DNA of 64,000 bases from Lentisphaeria bacterium (GCA_900768515.1 CAAGDG010000097.1:19095-83094), one strand, 5' to 3'. Shown: positions 54,046 to 63,244, counted from the first letter of the stretch. Notes: generated from the sequence alone by a model not told the origin. Translations and numbers: made by a program.

Positions 54046-56904
54046 TTATTCCCGCTTGAGATATTTGCGTAGATATCGTCCGGTATGGGAGTTGCGTACC
54101 TTTGCTACTTCCTCCGGCGTCCCGGTCGCGACGATTTTTCCGCCGCGGTCTCCGCCTTCCGGTCCGAGGTCGATGATGTAATCGGCGGTTTTGATCACGT
54201 CGAGATTGTGTTCGATCACGATCACCGTGTTGCCGAGGTCGCGCAGTTTGTAGAGCACCTTGAGCAGCTGGTCGATGTCGGCCAAATGCAGTCCCGTGGT
54301 CGGTTCGTCGAGAATGTAGACGGTGTGGCCGCGCGGAACCCGTGCCAGTTCCGCCGCCAGCTTGACCCGCTGCGCTTCGCCGCCCGAGAGGGTGGTCGCC
54401 GGCTGGCCGAGCGTCACGTAGCCGAGTCCGACCTCCTGGAGCGTTTTGAATTTGCGGGTCAGGGCGGGGAAGGCGCTGAAGAACTCCACCGCCTGGTTGA
54501 CGGTCAGATCGAGGATGTCCGCGATGTTCTTCTTCTTGTAGTGGACGCTCAGCGTCTCCTTGTTGAACCGCCTGCCGTTGCAGGCGGAGCATTCGACGTA
54601 AACGTCGGAGAGGAACTGCATTTCGATTTTTTTGATTCCGTCGCCTTTGCACTCCTCGCAGCGCCCGCCTTTGACGTTGAAGCTGAAGCGGCCCGGGCCG
54701 TAGCCGCGGACCCGGGAGTCCGGCAGTTCGGAAAAGAGCTTGCGGATCGCGCCGAAGGCGTCGGTGTAGGTGGCCGGATTCGACCGAGGGGTCCGCCCGA
54801 TCGGGCTCTGGTCGATCACGATCGCCTTGTCGACGAACTCCTGCCCTTCGATGGCGGCGTGCTTTCCCGGCGGAAGGTCCTGAATCTTCTGGTGCGCGTT
54901 CAGCGCGCGGACCAGGATGCCGTTGATCAGGGAGCTCTTTCCGGAACCGGAGACGCCGGTGACGCAGGTGAAGGTGCCGAGCGGAATTTCGGCGGTTATC
55001 TTTTTCAGATTGTTGTGTTCGGCCCCCCGGATCACCAGTTTGTGTCCGTTTCCGGTTTTTCGTTCCGCCGGCAGTTCGATTTTCCGTCTTCCGGCGAGGA
55101 AGTCGGCGGTCAGGGAGCGGGGGAAGCCGGCGATCTCCTTCGGGGTCCCCCAGGCGACCAGTTCGCCGCCGTGGACTCCGGCGCCCGGTCCGAGGTCGAG
55201 CACGTAGTCGGCCCGTTCAATGGTGTCGAGATCGTGTTCGACCACCAGCACGGTGTTGCCGATGTCGCGGAGTTTTTCGAGCGTATCGAGCAGCCGGTCG
55301 TTGTCGCGCTGGTGCAGGCCGATCGACGGTTCGTCGAGAATGTAGAGGACGCCGACCAGTCCGCAGCCGAGCTGGGTGGCCAGCCGGATCCGCTGCGCTT
55401 CCCCGCCGGAGAGGGTGCTTGAGACCCGGTTCAGCGTCAGGTAGTTGAGGCCGACGTCGCAGAGGAAGGTCAGGCGGTTGCGGATCTCCTTGAGCACTTC
55501 TCCGGCGATCGCACTCTGTTCGGCGGTGAGCTTGAGGTCGCGGATGAATCCGAGCGCCGCTTCGACGCTGAGCGCGTTGAAACGGTCGATCGAGAGGCCG
55601 CCGACCGTGACCGCCAGACTGACCGGATTGAGCCGGGCGCCGTGGCAGGCCGGACATTCGCGCGGACTCAGGTATTCGCTGAGCCGTTCCCGGACGGAGT
55701 CGGATTCCGTTTCGTTCATCCGGCGGTGCATGTTTTCGAGGATTCCCTCGAATGGTTTGCTCCAGCGGTACTTTCTGCCGTGCATGTAGTAGTCGAATTC
55801 GAGCGGCTCGTCGCCGCTGCCGTAGAGCAGAATCCGCCGGACCCGTTCCGGAAGCCGTTCGAACGGGGTGGTCAGCATATCGGGTTCGTTCAGCCACTCC
55901 GCGAGTTTGCGCAGGAGCAGATTGTAGTAGATGATCAGATGGCGCGGTCCCCGCCGCCAGCCGGGAATCGCCCCGTTCTTGATCGAAAGCGAAGGATCGG
56001 GCACCACCTTGGCCGGATCCATGACCTGCTGCACCCCGAGTCCGTTGCAGGTTTTGCAGGCGCCGTAAGGGGCGTTGAAGGAGAAGTTGCGCGGTAGAAG
56101 CTCCCCGTAGGAGACTCCGCAGTCGGGGCAGGCGAGGTTTTCGCTGAACTTCTCCTCGCTGAACTCCGGAGTCTCCCCTTCCGGAGCCTCAAGCAGCACG
56201 GTCAGGACGCCGGACCCGTGGCGGAGCGCGGTCTCGACCGAATCGGTGAGGCGGGAGGGGTCGAGTTTTCCGGTCATCAGCCGGTCCACCACTGCTTCGA
56301 TGGTGTGGCGGCGGGTCTTTTCCAGTTTCGGGGTCTCCTCGTCGAGCAGGACGATCCTGCCGTCGATCCGGGCCCGGACGAATCCCTCGGAACGAATGGT
56401 GTCGAGCACGTCGCGGTGTTCCCCCTTGCGGCCGCTGACGAAGGGGGCCAGGATCATCATCTTTTGGCCGGGGCGCAGACGCATGAGCTGTTCCGCGATC
56501 GCCTGGGCCGACTGGGATTCGAGCACCCGGCCGCAGTGGGGGCAGTGCGGTGTTCCGACGTGGGCGTAGAGCAGCCGCAGATAGTCGTAGATCTCGGTGA
56601 CGGTGGCGACGGTGGAGCGGGGGGTGCCTCCGGCGGTGCGCTGTTCGATGGCGATGGCGGGCGAGAGCCCCTCGATGTGTTCGACCTTGGGTTTCTGGAG
56701 CCGGTCGAGGAACTGGCGGGCGTAGGCGGAGAGCGATTCGACGTAGCGCCGCTGCCCCTCGGCGTAGAGCGTGTCGAATGCGAGCGACGATTTTCCGGAA
56801 CCGGAGAGCCCGGTGATCACCACCAGGCGGTTGCGCGGAATCGTCACGTCGATGTTCTTGAGATTGTGCTGTGTTGCTCCTCGGATCCGGATATTTTCAA
56901 ACAT
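54046..56904 (-). CDS. uvrA: Excinuclease ABC subunit A
   Basis: 952-residue DNA-damage sensor of nucleotide excision repair. Two ABC ATPase modules: first Walker A GLSGSGKSS at 32-40 and second GVSGSGKSS near 645; signature motifs LSGGEAQRIRLA (about 490) and LSGGEAQRVKLA (about 830). Zinc sites are CPHCGR, CPDCGVSYGE with CKTCNG, and CEECKGDG with CSACNG. Length and order are standard. GGAAGG lies 10 nt before the ATG. It is 98 nt upstream of priA in the same direction. Confidence 0.98.
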   Translation of the reverse strand: MFENIRIRGATQHNLKNIDVTIPRNRLVVITGLSGSGKSSLAFDTLYAEGQRRYVESLSAYARQFLDRLQKPKVEHIEGLSPAIAIEQRTAGGTPRSTVATVTEIYDYLRLLYAHVGTPHCPHCGRVLESQSAQAIAEQLMRLRPGQKMMILAPFVSGRKGEHRDVLDTIRSEGFVRARIDGRIVLLDEETPKLEKTRRHTIEAVVDRLMTGKLDPSRLTDSVETALRHGSGVLTVLLEAPEGETPEFSEEKFSENLACPDCGVSYGELLPRNFSFNAPYGACKTCNGLGVQQVMDPAKVVPDPSLSIKNGAIPGWRRGPRHLIIYYNLLLRKLAEWLNEPDMLTTPFERLPERVRRILLYGSGDEPLEFDYYMHGRKYRWSKPFEGILENMHRRMNETESDSVRERLSEYLSPRECPACHGARLNPVSLAVTVGGLSIDRFNALSVEAALGFIRDLKLTAEQSAIAGEVLKEIRNRLTFLCDVGLNYLTLNRVSSTLSGGEAQRIRLATQLGCGLVGVLYILDEPSIGLHQRDNDRLLDTLEKLRDIGNTVLVVEHDLDTIERADYVLDLGPGAGVHGGELVAWGTPKEIAGFPRSLTADFLAGRRKIELPAERKTGNGHKLVIRGAEHNNLKKITAEIPLGTFTCVTGVSGSGKSSLINGILVRALNAHQKIQDLPPGKHAAIEGQEFVDKAIVIDQSPIGRTPRSNPATYTDAFGAIRKLFSELPDSRVRGYGPGRFSFNVKGGRCEECKGDGIKKIEMQFLSDVYVECSACNGRRFNKETLSVHYKKKNIADILDLTVNQAVEFFSAFPALTRKFKTLQEVGLGYVTLGQPATTLSGGEAQRVKLAAELARVPRGHTVYILDEPTTGLHLADIDQLLKVLYKLRDLGNTVIVIEHNLDVIKTADYIIDLGPEGGDRGGKIVATGTPEEVAKVRNSHTGRYLRKYLKRE

Positions 56905-57105
56905 TTTCGAGCTGCCTTCCCGAATATGATGGTTCTGCTTTCGGAATAATATACCACCATTTCGGATTTTTTGCTCATGGAATCCGGACGGACCCGGGAT
57001 TTTCGGGGGGTTCCTGAAAAACGGCGGCTCGGGCGCGGAATTTGCGTAAATGGATGAAAAGAGCCTGAAAAATCAAAAAAAATTCATATTTTCGCGGAAA
57101 TGGTA
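56905..57105. other. Intergenic region between uvrA and the RRM gene promoter
   Basis: About 200 nt without a gene, AT-rich toward the right. A TATATT box on the minus strand (around 56947-56952) could serve uvrA but lacks a good -35 element. Nothing else was seen. Confidence 0.5.
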
Positions 57106-57134
57106 TTGACATTGCAGAATTTTTTCGGTATAAT
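57106..57134 (+). promoter_or_regulatory. Consensus promoter of the RRM gene
   Basis: Perfect TTGACA (57106-57111), 17-nt spacer, perfect TATAAT (57129-57134). It is the strongest promoter match in the window. Confidence 0.85.
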
Positions 57135-57140
57135 TTAAAT

Positions 57141-57401
57141 AGAGAATATTGAATTTGTTACAATTTTTTGCTGGGTTTTCTTATCGAAGGCATATAACAC
57201 ACCGAAGATCGTGCCGCGGTCCATCCGGATCGAGGCAGTTCAATCCCCGCCGGCAATTTCCCGACTGCTTATTCTGGCATCACCCCTGACGGATCGGTTT
57301 TTCCGGTATGGATTCATAACTCAAAGAATCAATAGTTCAGGTAGGATGCCGCAAATCAACATGTTCCGGAAAAACCGGAAGAAAGAAAGGAATTGCCGAG
57401 G
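57141..57401 (+). other. Long 5' leader of the RRM gene
   Basis: About 260 nt between the predicted transcript start and the ATG. It has no convincing gene. A 6-bp hairpin TTCCGG-AAAAA-CCGGAA (57364-57380) stands about 5 nt before the Shine-Dalgarno AAAGGA. Long leaders are typical of cold-induced RNA-binding protein genes. Confidence 0.5.
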
Positions 57402-57713
57402 ATGAACATCTACGTTGGAAACCTGCCCTACGATCTCGATCGCGACGCTCTGCGGGAAATCTTTGAAGCGTACGGTCAGGTTTCGACAGCCCGCATCGTC
57501 AGCGACCGCGAGACCGGCCGCTCCAAGGGATTCGGGTTTGTGGAGATGGCGAACGACGCCGAAGCGCGCCAGGCCATCGAAGCGCTGAACGGCAAAGACG
57601 TCGGCGGACGCAAGGCCGTGGTCAATGAGGCGCGTCCGCGCGAGCCGCGCGAGGGCGGATTCGGCGGCGGCCCGCGCCGCGGCGGATTCGGCGGCGGCAG
57701 CGAGCGCTGGTAA
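57402..57713 (+). CDS. RRM-type RNA-binding protein, glycine-rich tail
   Basis: 103-residue protein with one RNA recognition motif (residues 1-78): RNP2 IYVGNL at 3-8 and RNP1 KGFGFVEM near 43-50. The tail is Arg/Gly-rich with two RRGGFGGG units, as in bacterial cold-inducible Rbp proteins. It likely acts as an RNA chaperone. ATG 57402 is preferred over an in-frame TTG at 57393 because AAAGGA is then 10 nt away. It is driven by a consensus promoter through a long leader and closed by a very strong terminator. Confidence 0.92.
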   Translation: MNIYVGNLPYDLDRDALREIFEAYGQVSTARIVSDRETGRSKGFGFVEMANDAEARQAIEALNGKDVGGRKAVVNEARPREPREGGFGGGPRRGGFGGGSERW

Positions 57714-57733
57714 TCGTTATTCCGTCTGACAGC

Positions 57734-57774
57734 TCCCCCTTCCATTCCCGGGAATGGAAGGGGGACTTTTTTTT
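57734..57774 (+). terminator. Terminator of the RRM gene
   Basis: A perfect 32-nt inverted repeat (16-bp arms 57734-57749 and 57750-57765) followed by CTTTTTTTT; the stem folds back around a tight central loop. Confidence 0.92.
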
Positions 57775-57810
57775 GGGGGGGGGAGACGGGCACGCTGTAG
57801 CGCTGCATTT

Positions 57811-59850
57811 CTATTTCTGGTCGAGGATGCGGAAAATATCGGCAAATGCCTGCCGGACATCCTCCTGGCTGGCGGGGCGGAGGAGCTCGTCCGGCGTTTT
57901 CCGCTCGGCGATTTCATCCGGGAGCAGTTCGAGGAAGGGCGAGGGCAGGGCGGTTTTGGTGATGCCGCGCTGCATCCGCTCTCCGGCGCGGAGCAGGAAG
58001 AGCCGCCGCCGCGCCCGGGTGATCGCCACGTAGAAGAGCCGCAGTTCTTCGTCGAGAGAACCCTCTTCGATGGCCCGCTCGTGCGGGAAGAGTCCGCGTT
58101 CGAGTGCGATCACGAACACGACCGGGTACTCCAGCCCTTTGGCCGCGTGGACGGTGGACAACGTCACGGCGTCGCCGTCGCCGCTGTCATCTTCGACACG
58201 GTCGTTCTCCTCCATCAGGGCGAAGTTTTCGAGAAACGCCTCCAGCGTCGGCGGTTCGTTCTGGCGTGCTTCGTACTGGGCGACGGCGTTCACGAACTCA
58301 TCGACGTTCTCGCGTCGTTTCATGGCGTCGCTGAGGTCCTTGTAGATTCTCTGGAGACCGTCCAGGTAGCCGACGTTTTTCAGAAATCCGTTGATTTTGG
58401 CTGCGAGTGTGCCCGGTTCGCGGAACTCCTCGCGTCCGGCCGCGAATGCGCCGGTCAGCTCGGCGGCACCCTCCGCCGCTTTCGGGGAGAGGAGCTTGCG
58501 GAACTCCGGATCGGCCAGGATTTCGAGCATCGGCCGATGGGTTTCATGCCGGTGGAGCTTCAGCAGTTCCACCGCCTTCTGGGCGAGTCCGCGGGGAGGG
58601 GTGCCGAGAATGCGCAGCAGGCTCTGGTCTTCGCGGGGGTTGACCAGCAGTTTGAGGTAGGCGACCGCGTCCTTGATTTCGCGCCGTTTGAAGAACTCCT
58701 GTCCGCCGACCAGCCGGTAGGGGATGGCGTTGCGGCGCAGGGTCTGTTCGATCTGACGGGAGAGATGGTTGGAGCGGTAGAGGATGGCAAAGTCCCGGAA
58801 GGTGAGTTCCGGATTTTCTCCGCGCATCTGCCGGATCATGCCGGCGATGAACTCCGCCTCGGACTCTCCGTTTGCGGTTTTGACCGCCTGGACCCGCTCC
58901 CCGGAACCGAGTTCGCTCCAGAGTTTTTTTTCGTGCCGCTTGCCGCCGGCGCCCCCGATCACGGCGTTGGCCGCGTCGAGGATGGAGGAGGTGGAGCGGT
59001 AGTTCTGCTCCAGTTTGATGACCTTGGTATTCGGGAAGAAGTCCGGAAAATCGAGGATGTTGCTGACGTCGGCGCCGCGCCAGGAGTAGATGCTCTGGTC
59101 GTCGTCTCCGACCACGCAGAGGTTGCAGCGATCTCCCGCGAGCATTTTGACGATGGTGAACTGGGCGGCGTTGGTATCCTGATACTCATCGATCAACAGG
59201 TAGCGGTAGGTTTCCCGGTAGTGTTCCAGCACCTCGGGAAACTCCTCGAAAAGGCGGTGCACCAGCAAGAGCATGTCGTCGAAGTCGAGGGTGTTCTGCA
59301 GTTCGAGCAGCGACTGGTACTCCTCGTAGAGTTGAGCGGCGACCGCTTCGAAGGTGGAATCCGCGCTGCGGCGCGCCGTGGCGGGGTCGATCAGCTTGTT
59401 CTTCCATCGTCCGATCATGGCGTGGACCTCGCTGAGCGGGAATCCTTCCTGAGTGCAGCCCAGGGTTCCGGCGGCCTGCTTGAGGAGTCCCTGCTGGTCG
59501 GATTCGTCGGCGATGGTGAAGCCGGGCAGATAGCCGAGCTTCCGGATTTCGCGCCGCAGGATCCGGATGCAGAAGGAGTGGAATGTTCCGAGGGTGACCC
59601 GTTCCGCGATCCGCGGATCGACCAGCTGAGCGAGTCGTTCCCTCATTTCGCGGGCGGCTTTGTTGGTAAAGGTCATGCCGAGGATCTGTTCGGGCGGAAT
59701 GCCGGAACTGAGCATATAGGCGATCCGGAAGGTGATGACCCGGGTTTTGCCGGTGCCGGCGCCGGCGAGCACCAGTACCGGTCCTTCGATGGCGGCTGCC
59801 GCGGCGGCCTGTTCGGGATTGAGCTGCTTGAGAATGGTTTCCCTGTCCAT
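57811..59850 (-). CDS. pcrA: UvrD/PcrA-type DNA helicase
   Basis: 679-residue superfamily 1A helicase for repair and replication-fork clearing. Motif I is AGAGTGKT at 29-36 (usually GAGSGKT), with LNPEQAAAA just before; motif II is LLIDEYQDTN and the adjacent GDDDQSIYSWRGAD; motif VI is VAITRARRRLFL. The C-terminal Tudor-like tail of PcrA/UvrD is missing, since the chain ends shortly after motif VI. The start at 59850 is chosen because AGGAA precedes it and the promoter at 59889-59917 would place an upstream Met at 59898 outside the transcript. Confidence 0.92.
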   Translation of the reverse strand: MDRETILKQLNPEQAAAAAAIEGPVLVLAGAGTGKTRVITFRIAYMLSSGIPPEQILGMTFTNKAAREMRERLAQLVDPRIAERVTLGTFHSFCIRILRREIRKLGYLPGFTIADESDQQGLLKQAAGTLGCTQEGFPLSEVHAMIGRWKNKLIDPATARRSADSTFEAVAAQLYEEYQSLLELQNTLDFDDMLLLVHRLFEEFPEVLEHYRETYRYLLIDEYQDTNAAQFTIVKMLAGDRCNLCVVGDDDQSIYSWRGADVSNILDFPDFFPNTKVIKLEQNYRSTSSILDAANAVIGGAGGKRHEKKLWSELGSGERVQAVKTANGESEAEFIAGMIRQMRGENPELTFRDFAILYRSNHLSRQIEQTLRRNAIPYRLVGGQEFFKRREIKDAVAYLKLLVNPREDQSLLRILGTPPRGLAQKAVELLKLHRHETHRPMLEILADPEFRKLLSPKAAEGAAELTGAFAAGREEFREPGTLAAKINGFLKNVGYLDGLQRIYKDLSDAMKRRENVDEFVNAVAQYEARQNEPPTLEAFLENFALMEENDRVEDDSGDGDAVTLSTVHAAKGLEYPVVFVIALERGLFPHERAIEEGSLDEELRLFYVAITRARRRLFLLRAGERMQRGITKTALPSPFLELLPDEIAERKTPDELLRPASQEDVRQAFADIFRILDQK

Positions 59851-59888
59851 GGTATTCCTGTTGGAGATGGCGTTTGATACATCTTCAT

Positions 59889-59917
59889 ACAATAGCATGG
59901 TTCGGGTGTTTTTTCCA
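59889..59917 (-). promoter_or_regulatory. Promoter of the helicase gene
   Basis: Minus strand TGGAAA (59917-59912), 17-nt spacer, TATTGT (59894-59889) with TGC before it. Confidence 0.5.
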
Positions 59918-59955
59918 CCGTGGCGGCCGGATTCGCCGGCCGGATTCCGGGGCGG

Positions 59956-59995
59956 AAAAAGCGCGGAAAAGGAAACGCTTCTTCCTTTTCCGCGC
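59956..59995 (-). terminator. Terminator of the GH4 gene
   Basis: On the minus strand a 13-bp perfect stem (59995-59983 with 59973-59961) is followed by five U residues (59960-59956). It lies 35 nt after the GH4 stop. Confidence 0.88.
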
Positions 59996-60029
59996 CGGTC
60001 CCGCGTTCTGGTGTGCGGGCAGTTCGGGA

Positions 60030-61364
60030 TCAGTCTTCGACCGTCAGGGACTTGTAGTCGGAGAGGTATTCCCGGTTGGCTTCGAGCATTTCATTGACCA
60101 TCAGCCGGGTCTCCTCCATGGAGAGCACCGCGGAGGTCAGCGGATCGAAGAGAACCGCCTGGAAGATCTTCCGGACGTCATGGGAGAGCATCCCCTCGAT
60201 GGCGAGTTCTTCGCAGCGGGAGCTGATGTTGTTCAGCAGCGCGAGCTGTGCCGGAAGAGGTCCGACGTGCATGGCGCGCAGTCCGGCGCGGGAGGCGACC
60301 ACCGGCACTTCGACGCAGGCGCCTTCCGGCAGGTTGTCGATCAGGCCGAAGTTGCGGACGTTGCCGTTGAATTCGAACATGGTGTTGTCGCCGAAGACCG
60401 CATTGAAGATGCTGGCAGCGTACTCATTGCCGCGGGCGAGTTCGGCGGGTTTCTTCAGTTCCTCTTTGATCAGCTCCTTCCAGTCGTTTTCGCGTTTGAG
60501 GTAGCTGTCGAGGATGAAGGCGTGGAGTCCGGGATTCCAGTTGGTGCTGTCGGTGCAGTATTTTTCGATCAGGTCGGGCCGTTTGCGGAACCAGGCGACA
60601 TATTCGGAGTTGTGTCCGGTGGATTCGGTCACGTAGTAGTCCAGTTTCAGGAACATTTCGTTCCGGACCTTCTCCTTGGCGTAGATTTCGGGATCGTGGA
60701 CCGCCTTGCGGATCAGCGGATAGGCGTCTTTCCCCTTCCACTTGAAGTTGAGGTAGAATGCCTGATGGTTGATTCCGGCGCAGAGGTAGGTGGTTTCCTC
60801 GGGTTTGGCGCCGATCCATTCGGCCAGCATCCGGGCGGTGCCCTGGACGGAGTGGCAGAGTCCGGTGATGTTCAGTTCCGGGAATTCGCTCTGCATGCCG
60901 CGGCAGAGCATTGCCATCGGGTTGGTGTAGTTGAGCACGATGGCGTTCCGGCAGTAGCGGCGGATATCCTTGCAGATGTCGAGCATGACCGGGAGCGTCC
61001 GCATGGCGCGGAAGATTCCCGACGGTCCCCGGGTGTCTCCGACATTGATGTCGACCTTGTATTTCATCGGAATTTCGATGTCGGTCCGGAACACCTGCGG
61101 CCCGCCCTGCAGGATGGTGATGACGACGCCGTCGGCGTTTTTCAGGGCCTCCTTGCGGTCCATGGTTGCGAGGATTTTGGCCGGATAGTTGCCGGCGGCG
61201 ACGATTTTTTTGACGGCCTTCTCGATGAAGGAGAGCCGCTCTTTATTGATGTCCATGAGTGCGATTTCCGCGTCGCGGAAGGCTTCAAAGCTCAGGATGT
61301 CCCTGACCAGTCCCCGGGTGAAGCCGAAACTGCCGGCTCCGATGAATGCGATTTTTTTTGCCAT
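60030..61364 (-). CDS. melA: GH4 alpha-galactosidase (MelA-like)
   Basis: 444-residue NAD- and metal-dependent glycosidase of family 4, acting by oxidation and elimination in the cytoplasm. The Rossmann NAD motif is GAGSFGF at 9-15. The family-specific metal triplet is C170-H171-S172 (GLCHSVQGT), the CHS form of alpha-galactosidases, with the second metal His200 in GINHQAFY and N148-P149 (NYTNPMAM). It probably cleaves imported alpha-galactosides such as melibiose. Monocistronic with promoter 61424-61451 and a clear terminator. Confidence 0.88.
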   Translation of the reverse strand: MAKKIAFIGAGSFGFTRGLVRDILSFEAFRDAEIALMDINKERLSFIEKAVKKIVAAGNYPAKILATMDRKEALKNADGVVITILQGGPQVFRTDIEIPMKYKVDINVGDTRGPSGIFRAMRTLPVMLDICKDIRRYCRNAIVLNYTNPMAMLCRGMQSEFPELNITGLCHSVQGTARMLAEWIGAKPEETTYLCAGINHQAFYLNFKWKGKDAYPLIRKAVHDPEIYAKEKVRNEMFLKLDYYVTESTGHNSEYVAWFRKRPDLIEKYCTDSTNWNPGLHAFILDSYLKRENDWKELIKEELKKPAELARGNEYAASIFNAVFGDNTMFEFNGNVRNFGLIDNLPEGACVEVPVVASRAGLRAMHVGPLPAQLALLNNISSRCEELAIEGMLSHDVRKIFQAVLFDPLTSAVLSMEETRLMVNEMLEANREYLSDYKSLTVED

Positions 61365-61423
61365 TTTTGATCTCCCCGATAGAGATTGTTCTTCCGGTGC
61401 AACTTCCGGATTTGTTACTGCTT

Positions 61424-61451
61424 ATCATACTGCGTTCCGAAGAGTTTGCAA
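61424..61451 (-). promoter_or_regulatory. Promoter of the GH4 gene
   Basis: Minus strand TTGCAA (61451-61446), 16-nt spacer, TATGAT (61429-61424), 60 nt before the ATG. Confidence 0.5.
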
Positions 61452-61542
61452 TTGGAAAAAGCGGCTTTTTATGGTAATTTTGTGCTCTTTTCGGGGGCTG
61501 AATGCCATCCCGCCGTTTCAATTCCGTTTCTGGGGGACGAAG

Positions 61543-61571
61543 ACGCCCGGCCCCGCGGAGGGGTCGGGCGT
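61543..61571 (-). terminator. Hairpin after the PurO-like gene
   Basis: 12-bp stem (61543-61554 with 61560-61571, one G-U) and 5-nt loop, 28 nt past the stop. No U-tract follows on the minus strand, so it may be a weak terminator or an mRNA-end stabiliser. Confidence 0.5.
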
Positions 61572-61599
61572 CATGTAAGACAGGGGATCTGGAATGCGT

Positions 61600-62235
61600 T
61601 CAGATCACGCGAACCGCAAGTTCAAACCCTTCGTCGCCGGCAACCGCGGCCGCGCTGGTCACCGGATTGGTGAATTCGGCGAAGATGCCGCCGTCCATGA
61701 TGAAGTTGGCGGCGCAGGTGGCGCAGACCCCGTCGAATCCGGTGGTCACCTGGTCGTCGCAGGGACGGTTCTTTTCGTAGGTCGAGAGGTAACGGACTTC
61801 GCCCGGATGAAGTTCGAACTCCCGGACCAGCACCGCGTCCTTTCGGACGATGCCGAGGTAGCCGAGCGGACGGTTCCGGCTGACCACCGCGACGATGCGT
61901 GGCGTATCAAGGCTGTCCTTTTCATAATCCATCGCCAGCAGCGGCAGGGTGATCGCGTCGCGTGCGGGGTATCCCATTGCAAGTTTTTCGACGATGGGAT
62001 CAGTCTGGGAGCCGTTGGTCGCGACCGCCCACTCTCCGGCCAGACGGATGCAGTTGTAGGAGATGTAGGGATTCTTCCGCAGATCGCCTTCGAAACCGGC
62101 GCGCGGCAGGATCGAGACCTGATTGCCGTTCAGGACGGCCTCGCGGTTCGGGAAGGAGCGCGAGGAGACGCGGTACATGGCGGCGGCTTTTCCCGCCGGA
62201 GTCATGCCGATGGCGACGATTCGACCGAGATACAT
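61600..62235 (-). CDS. IMP cyclohydrolase, PurO-like
   Basis: 211-residue protein of the archaeal-type IMP cyclohydrolase (PurO) fold, which closes FAICAR to IMP, the last step of purine synthesis. The family start YLGRIVAIGMTPAGKAAAMYRVSSRSFPNR is recognisable in parts (RIVAIG at 4-10; Y-R-V-S-S-R-S-F-P-N-R at 21-31), and a Ser-Tyr-Asn-C motif lies near residue 59. A final FELAVRV segment is also family-like. Most bacteria use the PurH domain instead. Own promoter at 62314-62342. Activity is inferred from family. Confidence 0.75.
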   Translation of the reverse strand: MYLGRIVAIGMTPAGKAAAMYRVSSRSFPNREAVLNGNQVSILPRAGFEGDLRKNPYISYNCIRLAGEWAVATNGSQTDPIVEKLAMGYPARDAITLPLLAMDYEKDSLDTPRIVAVVSRNRPLGYLGIVRKDAVLVREFELHPGEVRYLSTYEKNRPCDDQVTTGFDGVCATCAANFIMDGGIFAEFTNPVTSAAAVAGDEGFELAVRVI

Positions 62236-62313
62236 AACAATTTTTCCTTACAGGTTGTTTTTCCTTGCGGCTGCAGGTCGCAGCCTGTGAAACGCGGCTG
62301 CTTTCCGGTTTAT

Positions 62314-62342
62314 AATATAGAGGGGGAGGGGAGGTCTGTCAA
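62314..62342 (-). promoter_or_regulatory. Promoter of the PurO-like gene
   Basis: Minus strand perfect TTGACA (62342-62337), 17-nt spacer, TATATT (62319-62314), about 80 nt before the ATG. Confidence 0.7.
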
Positions 62343-62390
62343 TTGCTCCGGTTATTTTTCCAAGAGTGAATGTTTATCGAGGGGATGCGG

Positions 62391-62418
62391 TTGAAAAAGC
62401 CGGGATTTGTGGCATAGT
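62391..62418 (+). promoter_or_regulatory. Possible promoter of the lipoprotein gene at 62468
   Basis: TTGAAA (62391-62396), 16-nt spacer, CATAGT (62413-62418), 50 nt before the GTG start. The -10 box is weak. Confidence 0.4.
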
Positions 62419-62467
62419 AGAAGGATGCCGGTCTGGTTCCGGCTGAATTGCGGAAGGAGGATGGGCC

Positions 62468-63178
62468 GTGAGCGCGCGGTTGCTATGGATGGCGTTGCTG
62501 CTGACCCTCGGTTTCGGTTGTGTTTCGGAACCGGGGAAGGAACAGGAAGGAGAAGCTTCTCCTCTTCCTGCGATTTCAGAAGGGCGAACTCTATTCCCCC
62601 CGGCTGAGGTGGAATACGCAATGGTGGAGGAGCCGGATCCTTCGACCGGCCGGTTCATCCGTGCGGATTCCTACCTGCGCCGGTGGCGGGGGATGCCGAT
62701 CCCGGTTTCCGCTTCCGAGCGCGATCCGGACGCGCTGCTGCGCCGGGAGTTTCTGCCGGAGGAGGGGAGTGTCAACGGAGTGGACCCGATCGGAGCGGAG
62801 GAGTGGCGCGCGTTCCGTTTTTCCGGTTTTGACTTGAATTCCGGGAATCTGGCGGAGTTGTTTCCGTCGTTCCGGGTGGTTTTTCTGGTTGCCGGTCTGG
62901 TGTGTGACCGTGAGCTGGAAGGGTTGAAGCTGTATGTTTCCGGAACGGGAAATCTCCGGGTCTGGGTCAATGGAGAGCTGGTCTGTCATTACGATCGCCC
63001 GTCGGGAGAACTTTCCCGCCAGGAGGAAATCGGGGCAATCCGATTGCGCCGGGGAGAAAACCGGATTGTGGTGAAAAGTGTCCGGGTCAGCGCGGATTGG
63101 CGTTTCCGGCTCTGGTTTGCGGATGCAGCTGGTCGTCCGTTGCGCTTGAAATACGGGAAAAGCGGGGAAAAGTTGTAA
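62468..63178 (+). CDS. Lipoprotein with beta-sandwich C-terminal domain
   Basis: 236-residue exported protein. The GTG start is chosen because AAGGAGG lies 8 nt upstream; an ATG at 62461 is out of frame and too close. Signal peptide residues 1-17 end in a lipobox-like L-G-F-G-C. The C-terminal 100 residues have the look of a galactose-binding or PA14-like sandwich (LKLYVSGTGNLRVWVNGELV, LRRGENRIVVKSV). The region 20-120 is unrecognised. It may bind a glycan at the outer membrane; no function can be assigned. It lies about 325 nt before the 16S rRNA. Confidence 0.65.
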   Translation: MSARLLWMALLLTLGFGCVSEPGKEQEGEASPLPAISEGRTLFPPAEVEYAMVEEPDPSTGRFIRADSYLRRWRGMPIPVSASERDPDALLRREFLPEEGSVNGVDPIGAEEWRAFRFSGFDLNSGNLAELFPSFRVVFLVAGLVCDRELEGLKLYVSGTGNLRVWVNGELVCHYDRPSGELSRQEEIGAIRLRRGENRIVVKSVRVSADWRFRLWFADAAGRPLRLKYGKSGEKL

Positions 63179-63216
63179 ACTTGAGCAAAAAACCGTAAAA
63201 AAAGCGGGAAATAGGT

Positions 63217-63244
63217 TTGACAAGCATAAAAAAGTGGATATATT
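63217..63244 (+). promoter_or_regulatory. rrn promoter P1
   Basis: Perfect TTGACA (63217-63222), 16-nt spacer, TATATT (63239-63244), about 260 nt before the mature 16S end. Confidence 0.7.
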
